Shown here: positions 44,961 to 54,789 of the stretch, piece after piece | How positions within the stretch are numbered: position 1 is the first letter of the stretch | How the letters are laid out: the number at the start of each line of letters is the position of its first letter | NCBI RefSeq assembly: GCF_028621895.1 | Contig: NZ_CP117520.1 | Location: 1,364,001-1,428,000 of the forward strand | Direction of reading: 5' to 3' | Source: Acinetobacter sp. GSS19 | GTDB lineage: Bacteria; Pseudomonadota; Gammaproteobacteria; Pseudomonadales; Moraxellaceae | DNA length: 64,000 bases | The notes under the pieces: generated by a model | Database searches by the model: none | Told to the model about the DNA's origin: nothing | The model's input: the letters and a program-made list of their open reading frames with translations, nothing else | Position numbers and translations under genes: made by a program

Positions 44961-46172
44961 TTACACTTGTTTTTTCTGGGCATCTTTGTAACGGGATAAG
45001 GCCGTAACTGCAACCGCAGAAAGCACGATCCCAGGTGCACTTGCAATCAAAATGCCTGTCGTTCCCAACCCCAGTGCCAAAATTTTACCGGTTAACAATG
45101 GACCGGTCATCGCACCCAAACGTCCCAAGGAGATGGCACTACCCACGCCGGTGACTTTCCCTGCAGGTGAGTAAAAAATCGGAGAAATCCCATATAAAAT
45201 TGACTGGCCGCCAGTTGAGAAAATACCACCGATTACTCCGGCAAAAATCAACAAAGGAACCGAAGTTGTAGTGAACAAAATAAATACCGCGATCAACAAA
45301 CCAAAATAAATGATCACGGACATTTGCCACAATTTAAGACGATCAAGCAGGTAACCCAAGGCTAAGGTTCCAATCACTGCACCCACCTGGAACACCAGCA
45401 TCACCAGAAATGCTTGTTTCTTTTCCAAACCTTGTTCCATAAGCAGATTCGGTAACCAGCTGATCAGGATATAGTTCACCATCAAGGTAAAGAAAAAGCT
45501 CACCCACAGCGGCAGCGTATGGGCATATTTTTTATTTTTGAACAGAATTTCACTCATCGCAGGCACAGCTTCTGGCTGCACCTGAGCCTGTTGCTGCTTT
45601 TTCTTGTCTTTTAAGATCAAAGCCATGAAGGGTAATAACAGTAAAGGCGCCAAACCACCAATCAGAAACAGGGTGTGCCAAGAAATCTGCGGGAAAAACA
45701 TCCCTAAACCTGCCACACAAATCGCACCAACCGGAAGACCACAGTACATCAGACTGTTTAACTTGCCGCGATTAGCTTCGGTTGCTTCATCCCCCACGAC
45801 CGAAATCATCGTCGGCATGGCAGCCCCCAAACCCACACCCGTTAAAAAGCGTGCAACATATAAAACTTCAAGATTAGGGGCAAGCGCGGAAATACTAAAA
45901 AAAACACCAAAAATTGCCACGGCCAGCATCAGGACTTTTTTCTGTCCCAGGTAGTCGGCGACACGCCCCCCAAAGAAGGCGCCGAAGAGCATACCAAATA
46001 CTCCCAGGCTAAAGACGTAGCCCATTTGCAGCTGATCCAAGCCAAAAGTGGCAGCAATTCCTTTCGCGGCAATCCCCGGTGCCTGCAAATCAAAACCTTC
46101 AAAAAAAGCCACGAGGAAGCATAAAAAGATGGTGAGCTTCTTTTGTAAGCCACCTGTTTGTGTCTGTAACAT
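44961..46172 (-). CDS. MFS transporter, aromatic acid:H+ symporter (AAHS) type
   Basis: A 403-residue, 12-helix permease beginning at ATG 46172 (MLQTQTGGLQKK), with GGAG 7 bases upstream. FLCFLVAFFEGFDLQAPGIAA, containing the membrane-embedded Asp of helix 1 (D-x-x-x-P-G region), and GGRVADYLGQKKVL, the helix 2-3 loop, match the PcaK/BenK/MucK family for aromatic or dicarboxylic acids. The substrate is not deducible, and no catabolic enzymes lie nearby. The gene is isolated between the small interrupted unit and mnmG. Confidence 0.85.
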   Translation of the reverse strand: MLQTQTGGLQKKLTIFLCFLVAFFEGFDLQAPGIAAKGIAATFGLDQLQMGYVFSLGVFGMLFGAFFGGRVADYLGQKKVLMLAVAIFGVFFSISALAPNLEVLYVARFLTGVGLGAAMPTMISVVGDEATEANRGKLNSLMYCGLPVGAICVAGLGMFFPQISWHTLFLIGGLAPLLLLPFMALILKDKKKQQQAQVQPEAVPAMSEILFKNKKYAHTLPLWVSFFFTLMVNYILISWLPNLLMEQGLEKKQAFLVMLVFQVGAVIGTLALGYLLDRLKLWQMSVIIYFGLLIAVFILFTTTSVPLLIFAGVIGGIFSTGGQSILYGISPIFYSPAGKVTGVGSAISLGRLGAMTGPLLTGKILALGLGTTGILIASAPGIVLSAVAVTALSRYKDAQKKQV

Positions 46173-46445
46173 CACTAATCTCCATCCATACGATGCAAAG
46201 CGTCGTTCCATCGCCTATTGAGCGAATTATTCTGTGACGGATCATGCGGATGAAATAGCACTACAATGGTCGGGTTTATTTGCAGCGGGTGTATCCAGCA
46301 GCCTTCAATTAATACCTAAAAGTTAAATCATAAATCGTTTTTTATTCTTAATTCATTTACTTAGATCATTTTTTGACGATGGATTTTATACAACAATTTT
46401 CTAATCAAACCATAGATAAAAACTATGCCCTTGAAAAAATTCAAT

Positions 46446-46474
46446 AAAAAAGCCCACTGAAGCGGGCTTTTTTA
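46446..46474 (-). terminator. Terminator of mnmG
   Basis: Arms AAAAAGCCC and GGGCTTTTT-like sequence around ACTGAAGC. T-run on both strands. It is 20 bases after the mnmG stop. Confidence 0.85.
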
Positions 46475-46492
46475 TTTGATTAGCTGAAAGTA

Positions 46493-48373
46493 TCAAGCTG
46501 ATTTGCGTGTGCCAGCATTTTTACGAATGGTAATTAACACCAACTGCACTGCTGCTGGCGTCACACCCGGGATACGGCCCGCTTGTGCCAGCGTATCAGG
46601 ACGTACGGTTTTCAGCTTTTGGGTAATTTCACGTGACAAACCAGAAACCGCATCATAATCAAAATCAACAGGAATTTTGGTCTCTTCCAGTCGTTTCATT
46701 TGGGCTACGTCTTCATGCTGACGGTTAATATAACCTTCATATTTCACAGCAATCTCGATCTGGTCACCCACTTGTGCAGAAACCTCTGAACCCGTTAGCT
46801 CAGCAATTTGCTGGAAGTTAATATTCGGACGCTTCAATAGATCAATTGCAGAGCACTCTTTCGATAAATCTGCGCCGGTCATTTCCACAAACTTTTTGCC
46901 CATTGGGTTGTTCGGTGCTGCCCATAGATCTTTCAAACGCGCCGTTTCACGCTCTACTGCGTCCATTTTTTCACAATACGCTGCCCAGCGTACATCATCC
47001 ACCAGACCTAGTTCACGGCCAATTGGCGTCAAGCGTTGGTCTGCATTGTCTTCACGCAACATCAAGCGATATTCTGCACGTGAGGTAAACATACGATACG
47101 GTTCTTTAGTACCCAACGTGATCAGGTCATCCACCAGCACCCCGATGTAAGCTTCATCGCGTTTTGGTGTCCATTCTGACTGATCCCAGGCACGACGTGC
47201 AGCATTCAAACCTGCGAGCAGGCCTTGTGCACCGGCTTCTTCATAACCGGTTGTCCCATTAATCTGTCCGGCAAAATACAGGTTATTAATGGCCTTCGTT
47301 TCCAAGGTATATTTCAAGGACTGCGGGTTAAAGTAGTCATATTCAATGGCATAACCCGGACGCAAAATATGCGCATTTTCCATCCCGCGAATCGAACGAA
47401 CCAATTCAAATTGCACATCAAAAGGTAACGAGGTTGAAATCCCGTTCGGATACAGCTCATGGGTATCTAGACCTTCCGGCTCCAAAAACACCTGATGTGA
47501 GTCTTTATCGGCAAAACGGTGAATTTTGTCTTCAATCGAAGGACAATAGCGAGGCCCTACACCTTCAATCACACCAGTATACATTGGAGAACGATCCAGA
47601 CCTGCACGAATGATGTCATGTGTTTTTTCATTGGTATGGGTGATGTAGCAGTTGACCTGCTCAGGATGCATCGACACATCGCCCATAAATGACATCACTG
47701 GAGAAGGAAAATCTCCCGGTTGTGCGGTCATCACCGAAAAATCAACGCTGCGTGCATCAATACGTGGCGGTGTACCGGTTTTTAAACGACCGACGGGTAA
47801 TTGCAGTTCGCGTAAGCGGTGCGCCAAAGCAATCGACGGTGGATCACCCGCACGACCACCGGAAGCATTTTGCAAACCAATATGAATCACGCCACCCAAG
47901 AAGGTTCCCGCAGTTAAAACCACGGTCTTGGCATCAAAACGGATGCCCATCTGGGTCACAACGCCTTTAACGGTATCCCCTTCTACAATCAGGTCATCAG
48001 CAGCTTGCTGAAAAATGTCCAGATTGGCCTGATTCTCTAGCGTATATCGAATCGCTGCCTTATAACGTACACGGTCGGCTTGAGCACGTGTTGCACGAAC
48101 TGCCGCACCTTTACGCGAATTGAGAATACGGAACTGAATCCCGCCTTTATCGGCTGCCAGTGCCATCGCACCACCCAAGGCATCAATTTCACGAACCAGA
48201 TGCGACTTACCAATACCACCAATCGCCGGGTTACAGCTCATCTGCCCTAAAGTCTCAATATTGTGCGTAAGAAGTAACGTCTGTCGACCCATACGCGCCG
48301 CAGCGAGCGCTGCTTCCGTACCCGCGTGACCGCCACCGATCACAATGACATCGTAAACTTTAGGATAATGCAT
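46493..48373 (-). CDS. mnmG: tRNA uridine-5-carboxymethylaminomethyl modification enzyme MnmG
   Basis: FAD-dependent partner of MnmE (GidA) that modifies U34 of several tRNAs. The 626-residue protein shows the dinucleotide motif [22 protein letters not shown] (8-29), the GidA signature [22 protein letters not shown] (47-68) and [15 protein letters not shown] near 200. The C-terminal helical domain ends normally. No gidB/rsmG or parAB follows, unlike many genomes where mnmG leads that cluster. The promoter probably uses TATAAT at 48409-48414. Confidence 0.98.
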   Translation of the reverse strand: MHYPKVYDVIVIGGGHAGTEAALAAARMGRQTLLLTHNIETLGQMSCNPAIGGIGKSHLVREIDALGGAMALAADKGGIQFRILNSRKGAAVRATRAQADRVRYKAAIRYTLENQANLDIFQQAADDLIVEGDTVKGVVTQMGIRFDAKTVVLTAGTFLGGVIHIGLQNASGGRAGDPPSIALAHRLRELQLPVGRLKTGTPPRIDARSVDFSVMTAQPGDFPSPVMSFMGDVSMHPEQVNCYITHTNEKTHDIIRAGLDRSPMYTGVIEGVGPRYCPSIEDKIHRFADKDSHQVFLEPEGLDTHELYPNGISTSLPFDVQFELVRSIRGMENAHILRPGYAIEYDYFNPQSLKYTLETKAINNLYFAGQINGTTGYEEAGAQGLLAGLNAARRAWDQSEWTPKRDEAYIGVLVDDLITLGTKEPYRMFTSRAEYRLMLREDNADQRLTPIGRELGLVDDVRWAAYCEKMDAVERETARLKDLWAAPNNPMGKKFVEMTGADLSKECSAIDLLKRPNINFQQIAELTGSEVSAQVGDQIEIAVKYEGYINRQHEDVAQMKRLEETKIPVDFDYDAVSGLSREITQKLKTVRPDTLAQAGRIPGVTPAAVQLVLITIRKNAGTRKSA

Positions 48374-48408
48374 AGTGGTAATTGAGAGATAAAAAAGGAT
48401 GACTGAGT

Positions 48409-48439
48409 ATTATAGCAAAATTTGCCTTTAAGTTGACAA
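48409..48439 (-). promoter_or_regulatory. Possible mnmG promoter
   Basis: Minus-strand TATAAT (48409-48414), with TTGTCA (48434-48439) 19 bases upstream. The -10 is consensus but the spacer is longer than ideal. Confidence 0.45.
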
Positions 48440-48628
48440 ATTGAGTCGATTTTCTTGTTATAGCCGAGCGCTACGCGCGCCTGTGCGTTAGAGATAAAAA
48501 TAACTATTTTTTGCAGATCGACAGCAAAAAGACACCAAACGGCTGCATAACTTACGTGATTAAAACTGTCTTATTCTGATTATTTTTTATGCTGATACTG
48601 ATGTGAATAACAAAATAAGGAAACAACG

Positions 48629-48973
48629 ATGAATAAGAAACTCCTCCTCTCAGTGCTTTTCTGCAGTTTTTGTCTTAGTCCTTTGGTACAAGCGAATGAT
48701 AAAGTTGAAAAAATCTATGATGCTCAGCTCTATCAAAAGGTATGTAAGGGCAAGGCTCAAGGCACTGAAGTCAGCTTTGCTCATCGTGGCATCATCTGGA
48801 ATGGCACCTGTGAACCACAGTTTTTCCCTAAACAAAGCCGAGACATTATGGGCAATGAACGTGAGCTCTTTACCACCTGTGCCGGTACACACACCGCAAT
48901 GAGTGCCAATATCAATGGTGCTGAAGTACGAGGAAAATGCGCTTTAGGTTTTACTCCCCCGCAACCGAAGTAA
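48629..48973 (+). CDS. Exported small cysteine-containing protein of unknown function
   Basis: A 114-residue protein with a clear signal peptide (MNKKLLLSVLFCSFCLSPLVQA, cleavage after VQA). The mature part of about 92 residues has four cysteines (in YQKVCKGKA, NGTCEPQF, FTTCAGTH and RGKCALGF), likely forming two disulfides in the periplasm. The family is not recognised. AAGGAAACAACG precedes the ATG, and a hairpin at 49003-49029 follows. Monocistronic. Confidence 0.78.
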   Translation: MNKKLLLSVLFCSFCLSPLVQANDKVEKIYDAQLYQKVCKGKAQGTEVSFAHRGIIWNGTCEPQFFPKQSRDIMGNERELFTTCAGTHTAMSANINGAEVRGKCALGFTPPQPK

Positions 48974-49002
48974 TTTCTGATTGACTTAACTTTATCTCTA
49001 CC

Positions 49003-49030
49003 AAAGAGTCGCGTATGCGGCTCTTTTCAT
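49003..49030 (+). terminator. Terminator of the small exported protein gene
   Basis: Arms AAAGAGTCGC and GCGGCTCTTT (one mismatch/G-T) around GTAT, followed by TC and ATTT. Confidence 0.7.
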
Positions 49031-49208
49031 TTGGCGTGGGTTATTTTATTCAGAATGATCACCTCATCTCAAAATGGTGTTCACTCTTAGATTGACATAC
49101 AAATTCCATCGGCCAGAAAACAATCCAGATAAAAACTCATTTTCTGGTAGGCAGCTAAACGGAATCCATTACAATACTGTCTTTACGAAAACGAATTAGG
49201 TTAATGCC

Positions 49209-50111
49209 GTGAAGTGGTTACAAATTCATATTACTGTTGATCAAGAACAAGTTGATTTTACTGAAACCTTACTGCTGTCTTTGGGTGCCGTCAGTGTGAC
49301 GCTTGATGACGCAGAAGATCAGGCCTTGCTCGAACCACTTCCAGGTGAAACTCCATTATGGAATAAAGTGATTGTAACCGGCATCTACCAGGATGATGAA
49401 AACGATCCGATTGATGCCGCTAAGCTTGAAGCGTTTATTCGCGCACAAATGCCAGATGCACCCATCCGCTCTGAAGAACTCGAAGATCAGGCTTGGGAAC
49501 GTGCATGGATGGATTATTATGAACCAATCCAGATTTCAGAAAAATTCTGGATTGTGCCGGAATGGCTCGAACCACCTGAAGCCGATGCCATCAATATTAA
49601 ACTGGATCCAGGTTTAGCTTTTGGTACCGGTAACCATGCCAGTACCTTCCTTTGTCTACAATGGTTAGGTAAAACAGACCTGAAAGACAAAATTGTCATC
49701 GATTATGGCTGTGGTTCAGGCATTTTGGGCGTAGCAGCACTTTTATTAGGTGCTAAAAAGGTCTATGCCACCGACATCGATCCACAAGCCGTTCTCGCGA
49801 CTCAACAAAATGCTGAACTGAATGGAGTCAACGATCGCTTGTTTGTTGGGTTACCTGAAGAATTCAACACCGCTTTCCAAGGTCAGCAAGCAGACATTCT
49901 GGTTGCCAACATTTTGGCAGGCCCACTAATGGCACTTGCGCCAGAGTTCTCAACTTTAATTAAATCTGCTGGAGAGTTCGCACTTGCCGGTGTAATTGAA
50001 GAGCAAGTTACTGAAGTTTCTCGTGTTTATTCAGAATTTTTTGATATATTAGAGATCGAAAAACGCGAAGAAAACTGGTGCCGCATTTCAGGAAAGCGCC
50101 AGTCGAATTAA
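49209..50111 (+). CDS. prmA: Ribosomal protein L11 methyltransferase
   Basis: Methylates L11 at several amino groups using S-adenosylmethionine. The 300-residue protein has the N-terminal substrate domain ([19 protein letters not shown]), the linker ([17 protein letters not shown]), the [21 protein letters not shown] segment, and the AdoMet motif [20 protein letters not shown]. The catalytic-loop motif VANILAGPL is present. The start is GTG at 49209; the ATG five bases upstream runs into a stop. It is followed closely by a zinc-ribbon protein gene and then fis. Confidence 0.97.
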   Translation: MKWLQIHITVDQEQVDFTETLLLSLGAVSVTLDDAEDQALLEPLPGETPLWNKVIVTGIYQDDENDPIDAAKLEAFIRAQMPDAPIRSEELEDQAWERAWMDYYEPIQISEKFWIVPEWLEPPEADAINIKLDPGLAFGTGNHASTFLCLQWLGKTDLKDKIVIDYGCGSGILGVAALLLGAKKVYATDIDPQAVLATQQNAELNGVNDRLFVGLPEEFNTAFQGQQADILVANILAGPLMALAPEFSTLIKSAGEFALAGVIEEQVTEVSRVYSEFFDILEIEKREENWCRISGKRQSN

Positions 50112-50128
50112 ACGAGTAAAAAGATCCT

Positions 50129-50980
50129 ATGAGTGACAAACAAACCCGCTGCCCGAAGTGTTCAACTGTCTATAACGTTACGTTGACCCAGCTCACTGCT
50201 GCGCAGGGTATGGTTTGTTGTCCCAAATGCTCACAAAATTTTAATGCCCTAACCCATCTGGTTCAGCATGATACAGCTGAAATTTTGGCAAGTAACACGC
50301 CAGTGGCAGCAGCACTTGCCGGTTTCAATACCAATCCCTCACAGTCTCGCCTGCTCGATATTTTTAACCGCAAAATCGAAAACTCGAATATCGATTTACA
50401 AACTTATTTGAACAACCTGAACTATTTCACCAGTGAACCGCTAAGCACATTCTCTGGCTTGAACCTCTCCAATACGGAACGTGTCGTGAGTCATGAACAG
50501 GACAAACCGCGTGGTTGGGGATATTATGTTCTTTGGGGCAGCGTCAATATCGTGCTGCTTTTTGTCCTGATGTTTCAGGTGCTGTGGTTTAATCCTAAAT
50601 TACTCAACAACAGTCCGATGCTCAGTACAGTGTTTAGCCCTGTCTGTCAGGCACTAAAATGTAATACCTTGCAGCAGGAATACAACCTAATCGCTATTAA
50701 TAAGCTAAAAGTCAAACGTACTGGCAAGGATAAAACCCAATTTAGTGGTGTCCTGCTCAATCAGCACGAGTCAAGTCTATTGCTTCCAAACTTAAAAATC
50801 ACCCTGCATGCCGATGGCGAAGAAGTTGCCATTTATACATTGAACTCACGTGAATATCTCATCAAGAGTTTGCAAGGCATCCAGCGTATTCCGCATGATC
50901 GCCCGTTCAAATTTGAATTTACCTTGCCGGTTGAACGAAAAAGCTTTGACAATTACAGCCTAGAAATTGTAGCTCCGTAA
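50129..50980 (+). CDS. Zinc-ribbon / DUF3426 membrane protein
   Basis: A 283-residue protein. Residues 5-45 form the MJ0042-type zinc finger with two CPKC pairs (RCPKCSTVYNVT and VCCPKCSQNFNA). A variable linker follows, then one membrane segment near 132-155 (YYVLWGSVNIVLLFVLMFQVLWF) and a periplasmic DUF3426 domain with two Cys (VCQALKCNTL) and LNSREYLIKSLQGIQRIP. The function is unknown. It starts 17 bases after prmA and precedes fis. In E. coli the comparable position upstream of fis is held by dusB. Confidence 0.88.
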   Translation: MSDKQTRCPKCSTVYNVTLTQLTAAQGMVCCPKCSQNFNALTHLVQHDTAEILASNTPVAAALAGFNTNPSQSRLLDIFNRKIENSNIDLQTYLNNLNYFTSEPLSTFSGLNLSNTERVVSHEQDKPRGWGYYVLWGSVNIVLLFVLMFQVLWFNPKLLNNSPMLSTVFSPVCQALKCNTLQQEYNLIAINKLKVKRTGKDKTQFSGVLLNQHESSLLLPNLKITLHADGEEVAIYTLNSREYLIKSLQGIQRIPHDRPFKFEFTLPVERKSFDNYSLEIVAP

Positions 50981-51347
50981 CGTCTAAAAAAAAGTGAAAA
51001 AAAATGCAGTTTAATTGCTCACTTTTTCTTAGACAATGGTATCATACGCGCCACGAAAAGCTTAGTGCTGCAAACTCCTCACATTCATCCAAAACAAATA
51101 TAGTCCTTGATCATGTGCTTTATTCACGTAATGCGCATCAGGCTAATCTTTGTTTTTGAAGTTTAGGCTGTAACAAAACTTAAATTATTGTTACGCTTAT
51201 TTTTCGCTCAAATTGAAGAGTTGTGGCAAGCTAATTGTTCTAGTTTTAGAGCCCGCCGTTTTAGGATCTAAAACGGAGCTCGACCCTTTTAGACCATATG
51301 TACATATCATTTTACTCAAGTGATATTTGATTTTCGGATTAACTCGC
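50981..51347 (+). other. Leader region of fis with two hairpins
   Basis: 367 bases without a gene. At 50989-51029 arms AAAAAGTGA/TCACTTTTT could end the upstream operon. At 51256-51276 there is a perfect 9-bp stem CCGTTTTAG/CTAAAACGG with a 3-base loop and no T-run, about 70 bases before the fis ATG. That hairpin lies in the probable fis 5' leader and may affect its expression. Confidence 0.5.
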
Positions 51348-51617
51348 ATGAATAGCAAATCTCCTATTTTTACTGCACAATCTGATGTTGCGCTTCGTAT
51401 CCACGTGGATCGCGCGGTTCGCCATTATTTTGCGTCATTGCAAGGTGAACAACCATCTCAGGTTTATGACATGGTGCTAGCAGAAATGGAGAAACCTCTT
51501 TTATCTGTGGTCTTAGAATACACTCGCGGCAACCAGACTCGCGCAGCTGAAATCCTTGGACTCAACCGTGGTACTTTGCGTAAAAAGTTAAAAGCTCACG
51601 GTTTAATGAGTGAGTAA
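51348..51617 (+). CDS. fis: Nucleoid-associated protein Fis
   Basis: An 89-residue Fis: ATG at 51348 (MNSKSPIFTAQSDVAL), the dimer/activation region QVYDMVLAEMEKPLLSVVLEYTRGNQ, and the C-terminal helix-turn-helix TRAAEILGLNRGTLRKKLKAHGL, nearly as in enterobacteria. Fis bends DNA and stimulates rRNA promoters. No dusB partner is adjacent; instead fis is alone after a long leader. Confidence 0.96.
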   Translation: MNSKSPIFTAQSDVALRIHVDRAVRHYFASLQGEQPSQVYDMVLAEMEKPLLSVVLEYTRGNQTRAAEILGLNRGTLRKKLKAHGLMSE

Positions 51618-51620
51618 GAT

Positions 51621-51654
51621 GCTAAAATGCTCACGTCTTCGTGGGCATTTTTTA
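51621..51654 (+). terminator. Terminator of fis
   Basis: Arms AAATGCTCACG and CGTGGGCATTT (one mismatch) around TCTT, followed by TTT. Confidence 0.8.
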
Positions 51655-51690
51655 TGCCTATTTGTTTTTTAATCTGTAGACTTCAAAATC

Positions 51691-53265
51691 ATGACTATTA
51701 AGCGCGCTCTGATCTCTGTTTCAGACAAAACTGGAATCGTTGAATTTGCTCAAAATCTAGCGAATTTGGGGGTAGAACTTCTTTCTACTGGTGGTACTTA
51801 CAAGTTGCTCAAAGACAACAATATCCCCGTAGTAGAAGTTTCTGAACATACTGGCTTTCCAGAAATGATGGACGGCCGTGTAAAAACACTTCATCCGAAA
51901 ATTCATGGTGGCATCCTGGCTCGTCGCGGTCTAGACGAAGCGGTCATGCAAGAACACAACATTGATCCAATTGATCTCGTGGTTGTGAATCTTTATCCAT
52001 TTGCTGCCACAGTTGCTAAACCAAACTGCTCCCTTGCAGATGCCATTGAAAACATCGACATCGGTGGTCCAACCATGGTACGTGCTGCTGCGAAAAACCA
52101 CGCGTCTGTAGGTATCGTGGTGAATGCATCGGATTACGACACAGTGATTGCTGAACTGAAAGCGAATGGTGGTTTGTCGTATGAAACCCGTTTTGACTTG
52201 GCAGTAAAAGCATTTGAACACACGGCACAATATGATGGCATGATTGCTTCTTACCTCGGTGCACGTGTAGGCAAAGCTGAAGGTGAAGCCGACAAATTCG
52301 CGCGTACTTTCAATACCCAATTGGTAAAAGCACAAGACTTGCGTTACGGTGAAAACCCACACCAAGCAGCCGCTTTCTATGTCGATCCAGCAGCAAAAGA
52401 AGCTTCTGTTTCAACAGCAAAACAGTTACAAGGCAAAGAATTGTCTTATAACAACATCGCGGACACCGATGCAGCGCTTGAATGTGTCAAATCATTCGCA
52501 AAACCGGCTTGTGTTATTGTTAAACATGCCAACCCATGTGGTGTTGCAGTTTCTCTTGATGGTATCCAAGCCGCTTACGACTTAGCGTATGCAACAGATC
52601 CTGAATCTGCATTCGGTGGCATCATTGCATTCAACCGTGAACTTGACGTTGCGACTGCACAAGCGATTGTTGACCGTCAATTCGTTGAAGTAATTATTGC
52701 ACCAAGTATCGCTGAAGGCGTTCTAGAAGTGACTGGCGCGAAGAAAAATGTTCGCGTACTGGTTTGCGGTGAACTTCCAGCGATTGATGCACGTGCTGCA
52801 CAGCTTGACTACAAACGCGTAAACGGCGGTCTATTGGTACAAGACCAAGATTTAGGCATGATCAGCAAAGATGACCTGAAAGTAGTGACTAAAATCGCAC
52901 CGACTGAACAGGAAATTGACGACCTGATCTTTGCCTGGAAAGTAGCAAAATATGTGAAGTCAAACGCGATTGTGTATGCGAAAAACCGTCAAACAATTGG
53001 TGTGGGCGCAGGCCAAATGAGCCGCGTGAACTCTGCGCGTATTGCTGCGATCAAAGCTGAACATGCAGGTTTGGTCGTTGAAGGTGCAGTAATGGCATCG
53101 GATGCATTCTTTCCATTCCGTGATGGTATTGATAACGCAGCCAAAGCAGGTATCAAATGCATTATCCAGCCAGGTGGCTCGATGCGTGATGAAGAAGTAA
53201 TCGCAGCAGCCGATGAACATGGTATCGCAATGGTGTTCACGGGTATGCGTCATTTCCGTCACTAA
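51691..53265 (+). CDS. purH: Bifunctional AICAR transformylase / IMP cyclohydrolase
   Basis: Last two steps of IMP synthesis. The 524-residue protein has the N-terminal MGS-like IMP cyclohydrolase domain ([18 protein letters not shown], then [41 protein letters not shown]) and the C-terminal transformylase with [24 protein letters not shown] (catalytic Lys-His) and [21 protein letters not shown]. Normal length. It lies upstream of purD, separated by a 113-base spacer with a perfect inverted repeat. Confidence 0.98.
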   Translation: MTIKRALISVSDKTGIVEFAQNLANLGVELLSTGGTYKLLKDNNIPVVEVSEHTGFPEMMDGRVKTLHPKIHGGILARRGLDEAVMQEHNIDPIDLVVVNLYPFAATVAKPNCSLADAIENIDIGGPTMVRAAAKNHASVGIVVNASDYDTVIAELKANGGLSYETRFDLAVKAFEHTAQYDGMIASYLGARVGKAEGEADKFARTFNTQLVKAQDLRYGENPHQAAAFYVDPAAKEASVSTAKQLQGKELSYNNIADTDAALECVKSFAKPACVIVKHANPCGVAVSLDGIQAAYDLAYATDPESAFGGIIAFNRELDVATAQAIVDRQFVEVIIAPSIAEGVLEVTGAKKNVRVLVCGELPAIDARAAQLDYKRVNGGLLVQDQDLGMISKDDLKVVTKIAPTEQEIDDLIFAWKVAKYVKSNAIVYAKNRQTIGVGAGQMSRVNSARIAAIKAEHAGLVVEGAVMASDAFFPFRDGIDNAAKAGIKCIIQPGGSMRDEEVIAAADEHGIAMVFTGMRHFRH

Positions 53266-53314
53266 GACTGATATGAAGCATCCTGCTTTATTCAATATAG
53301 ATTTCTAAATCTTG

Positions 53315-53350
53315 CATAAAGTCCTCTGCCCAAAGCTTGAGGACTTTATG
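53315..53350 (+). repeat. Perfect 12-bp inverted repeat between purH and purD
   Basis: Arms CATAAAGTCCTC (53315-53326) and GAGGACTTTATG (53339-53350) with a 12-base loop. No T-run follows. It ends 28 bases before the purD ATG. It could be an RNA stability element or a regulator site for the second pur gene. Confidence 0.65.
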
Positions 53351-53378
53351 TCATTTTCGATTCATGGAGTATGAACCG

Positions 53379-54665
53379 ATGAATATTTTAGTTTTGGGTA
53401 GTGGCGGCCGTGAACATGCTTTGGCATGGAAAATCGCGCAAGATGACAAAGTCAGCAAAATTTTCGTTGCTCCGGGAAATGCCGGGACAGCGACAGAAAA
53501 CAAGTGTGAAAATGTCAATCTTGATATTCTGGATAACCCAGCGATTATTTCTTTTGCCAAAGCCAATAACGTGGATTTGGTGGTGGTCGGCCCAGAAGCT
53601 CCACTGGTCAATGGTGTAGTCGATGCAGGACGTGCAGCCGGTCTCAAAATTTGGGGCCCAACTCAGTATGCCGCACAGCTTGAAGGCTCGAAAGCGTTTG
53701 CCAAGCACTTCTTGAAGCGCCACAACATTCCAACTGCGTTTTATGACGTGTTTACCGAAGTCGATGCAGCAAAAGCGTATGTTGAAAAAAATGGCGCACC
53801 GATTGTCATCAAGGCAGATGGCCTTGCAGCGGGTAAAGGCGTGATCGTAGCCATGACCAATCAGGAAGCCTTTGATGCGATTGATGACATGCTCGCTGGC
53901 AACAAGTTTGGTGATGCGGGTTCACGTGTGGTGATCGAGCAATTCCTTGCCGGTGAAGAAGCCTCTTTCATTTGCATGATTGATGGCAAAAATATTCTGC
54001 CAATGGCGACTTCTCAAGACCACAAACGTATTTTTGAAGGCGACCAAGGTCCAAATACTGGCGGTATGGGTGCTTATTCCCCTGCACCGGTGGTAACACC
54101 TGACGTATTCGACAAAGTGATGGCTGAAGTGATGCGTCCAACTGTAGACGGTATGGCAGCTGATGGCCACGTTTACACCGGTTTCCTTTATGCAGGCCTG
54201 ATGATTGACGAACAAGGTCAGCCACGCGTCATCGAATTCAACTGCCGTTTTGGTGATCCGGAAACCCAGCCAATCATGATGCGTCTCAAATCATCACTGG
54301 TGGATCTGGTTGAAGCGGGTATTGCAGGCAATCTGCCAGCACAAGCTGAATGGGATGAGCGCAAGACTGTCGGCATCGTACTCGCTTCAGAAGGTTACCC
54401 TGAAACTGCACGCAAAGGCGATGTGATCTCTGGTTTAGACACAGAAATGACCGATGCCAAAGTATTTCATGCAGGCACAACAACCAATGCTAATGGCGAC
54501 GTAATCACTGCCGGTGGTCGCGTGCTCTGTGTGACTGCAATCGGCAATAGCATTGGCGAAGCTCAAGCAAAAGCTTTGGAGTTATGTCAAAAAGTGACGT
54601 TTGATGGCATGCAATACCGCAAAGACATCGGTTACCGTGCGATTGCACGCGAACAGCAAGCCTAA
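53379..54665 (+). CDS. purD: Phosphoribosylamine-glycine ligase
   Basis: GAR synthetase, second step of purine synthesis. The 428-residue protein starts at ATG 53379 (MNILVLGSGGREHALAWKI), with GGAG about 10 bases upstream. ATP-grasp features: VIKADGLAAGKGVIVA, EEASFICMIDG, DHKRIFEGDQGPNTGGMGAYSPAP and VIEFNCRFGDPETQPIM. Normal length. It probably shares transcription with purH and ends at a strong terminator. Confidence 0.98.
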   Translation: MNILVLGSGGREHALAWKIAQDDKVSKIFVAPGNAGTATENKCENVNLDILDNPAIISFAKANNVDLVVVGPEAPLVNGVVDAGRAAGLKIWGPTQYAAQLEGSKAFAKHFLKRHNIPTAFYDVFTEVDAAKAYVEKNGAPIVIKADGLAAGKGVIVAMTNQEAFDAIDDMLAGNKFGDAGSRVVIEQFLAGEEASFICMIDGKNILPMATSQDHKRIFEGDQGPNTGGMGAYSPAPVVTPDVFDKVMAEVMRPTVDGMAADGHVYTGFLYAGLMIDEQGQPRVIEFNCRFGDPETQPIMMRLKSSLVDLVEAGIAGNLPAQAEWDERKTVGIVLASEGYPETARKGDVISGLDTEMTDAKVFHAGTTTNANGDVITAGGRVLCVTAIGNSIGEAQAKALELCQKVTFDGMQYRKDIGYRAIAREQQA

Positions 54666-54676
54666 TTAAGCTGAAC

Positions 54677-54704
54677 AAAAAAACCCTCTTCGGAGGGTTT
54701 TTTA
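54677..54704 (+). terminator. Terminator of purD
   Basis: Arms AAACCCTC and GAGGGTTT around a TTCG tetraloop, flanked by A- and T-runs. Confidence 0.93.
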
Positions 54705-54789
54705 TGATTACCGCCATTTCACCTCCCGCCACTCGATACTTTAAATTACTGTTAAGATAAAGACGAAATGAACCGAATAAGGAATTCGT

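Noticed and set aside
53315..53350. Intrinsic terminator of purH
   Set aside because: The stem is strong, but the sequence after it (TCATTTTCG) lacks a proper T-run and the loop is large.
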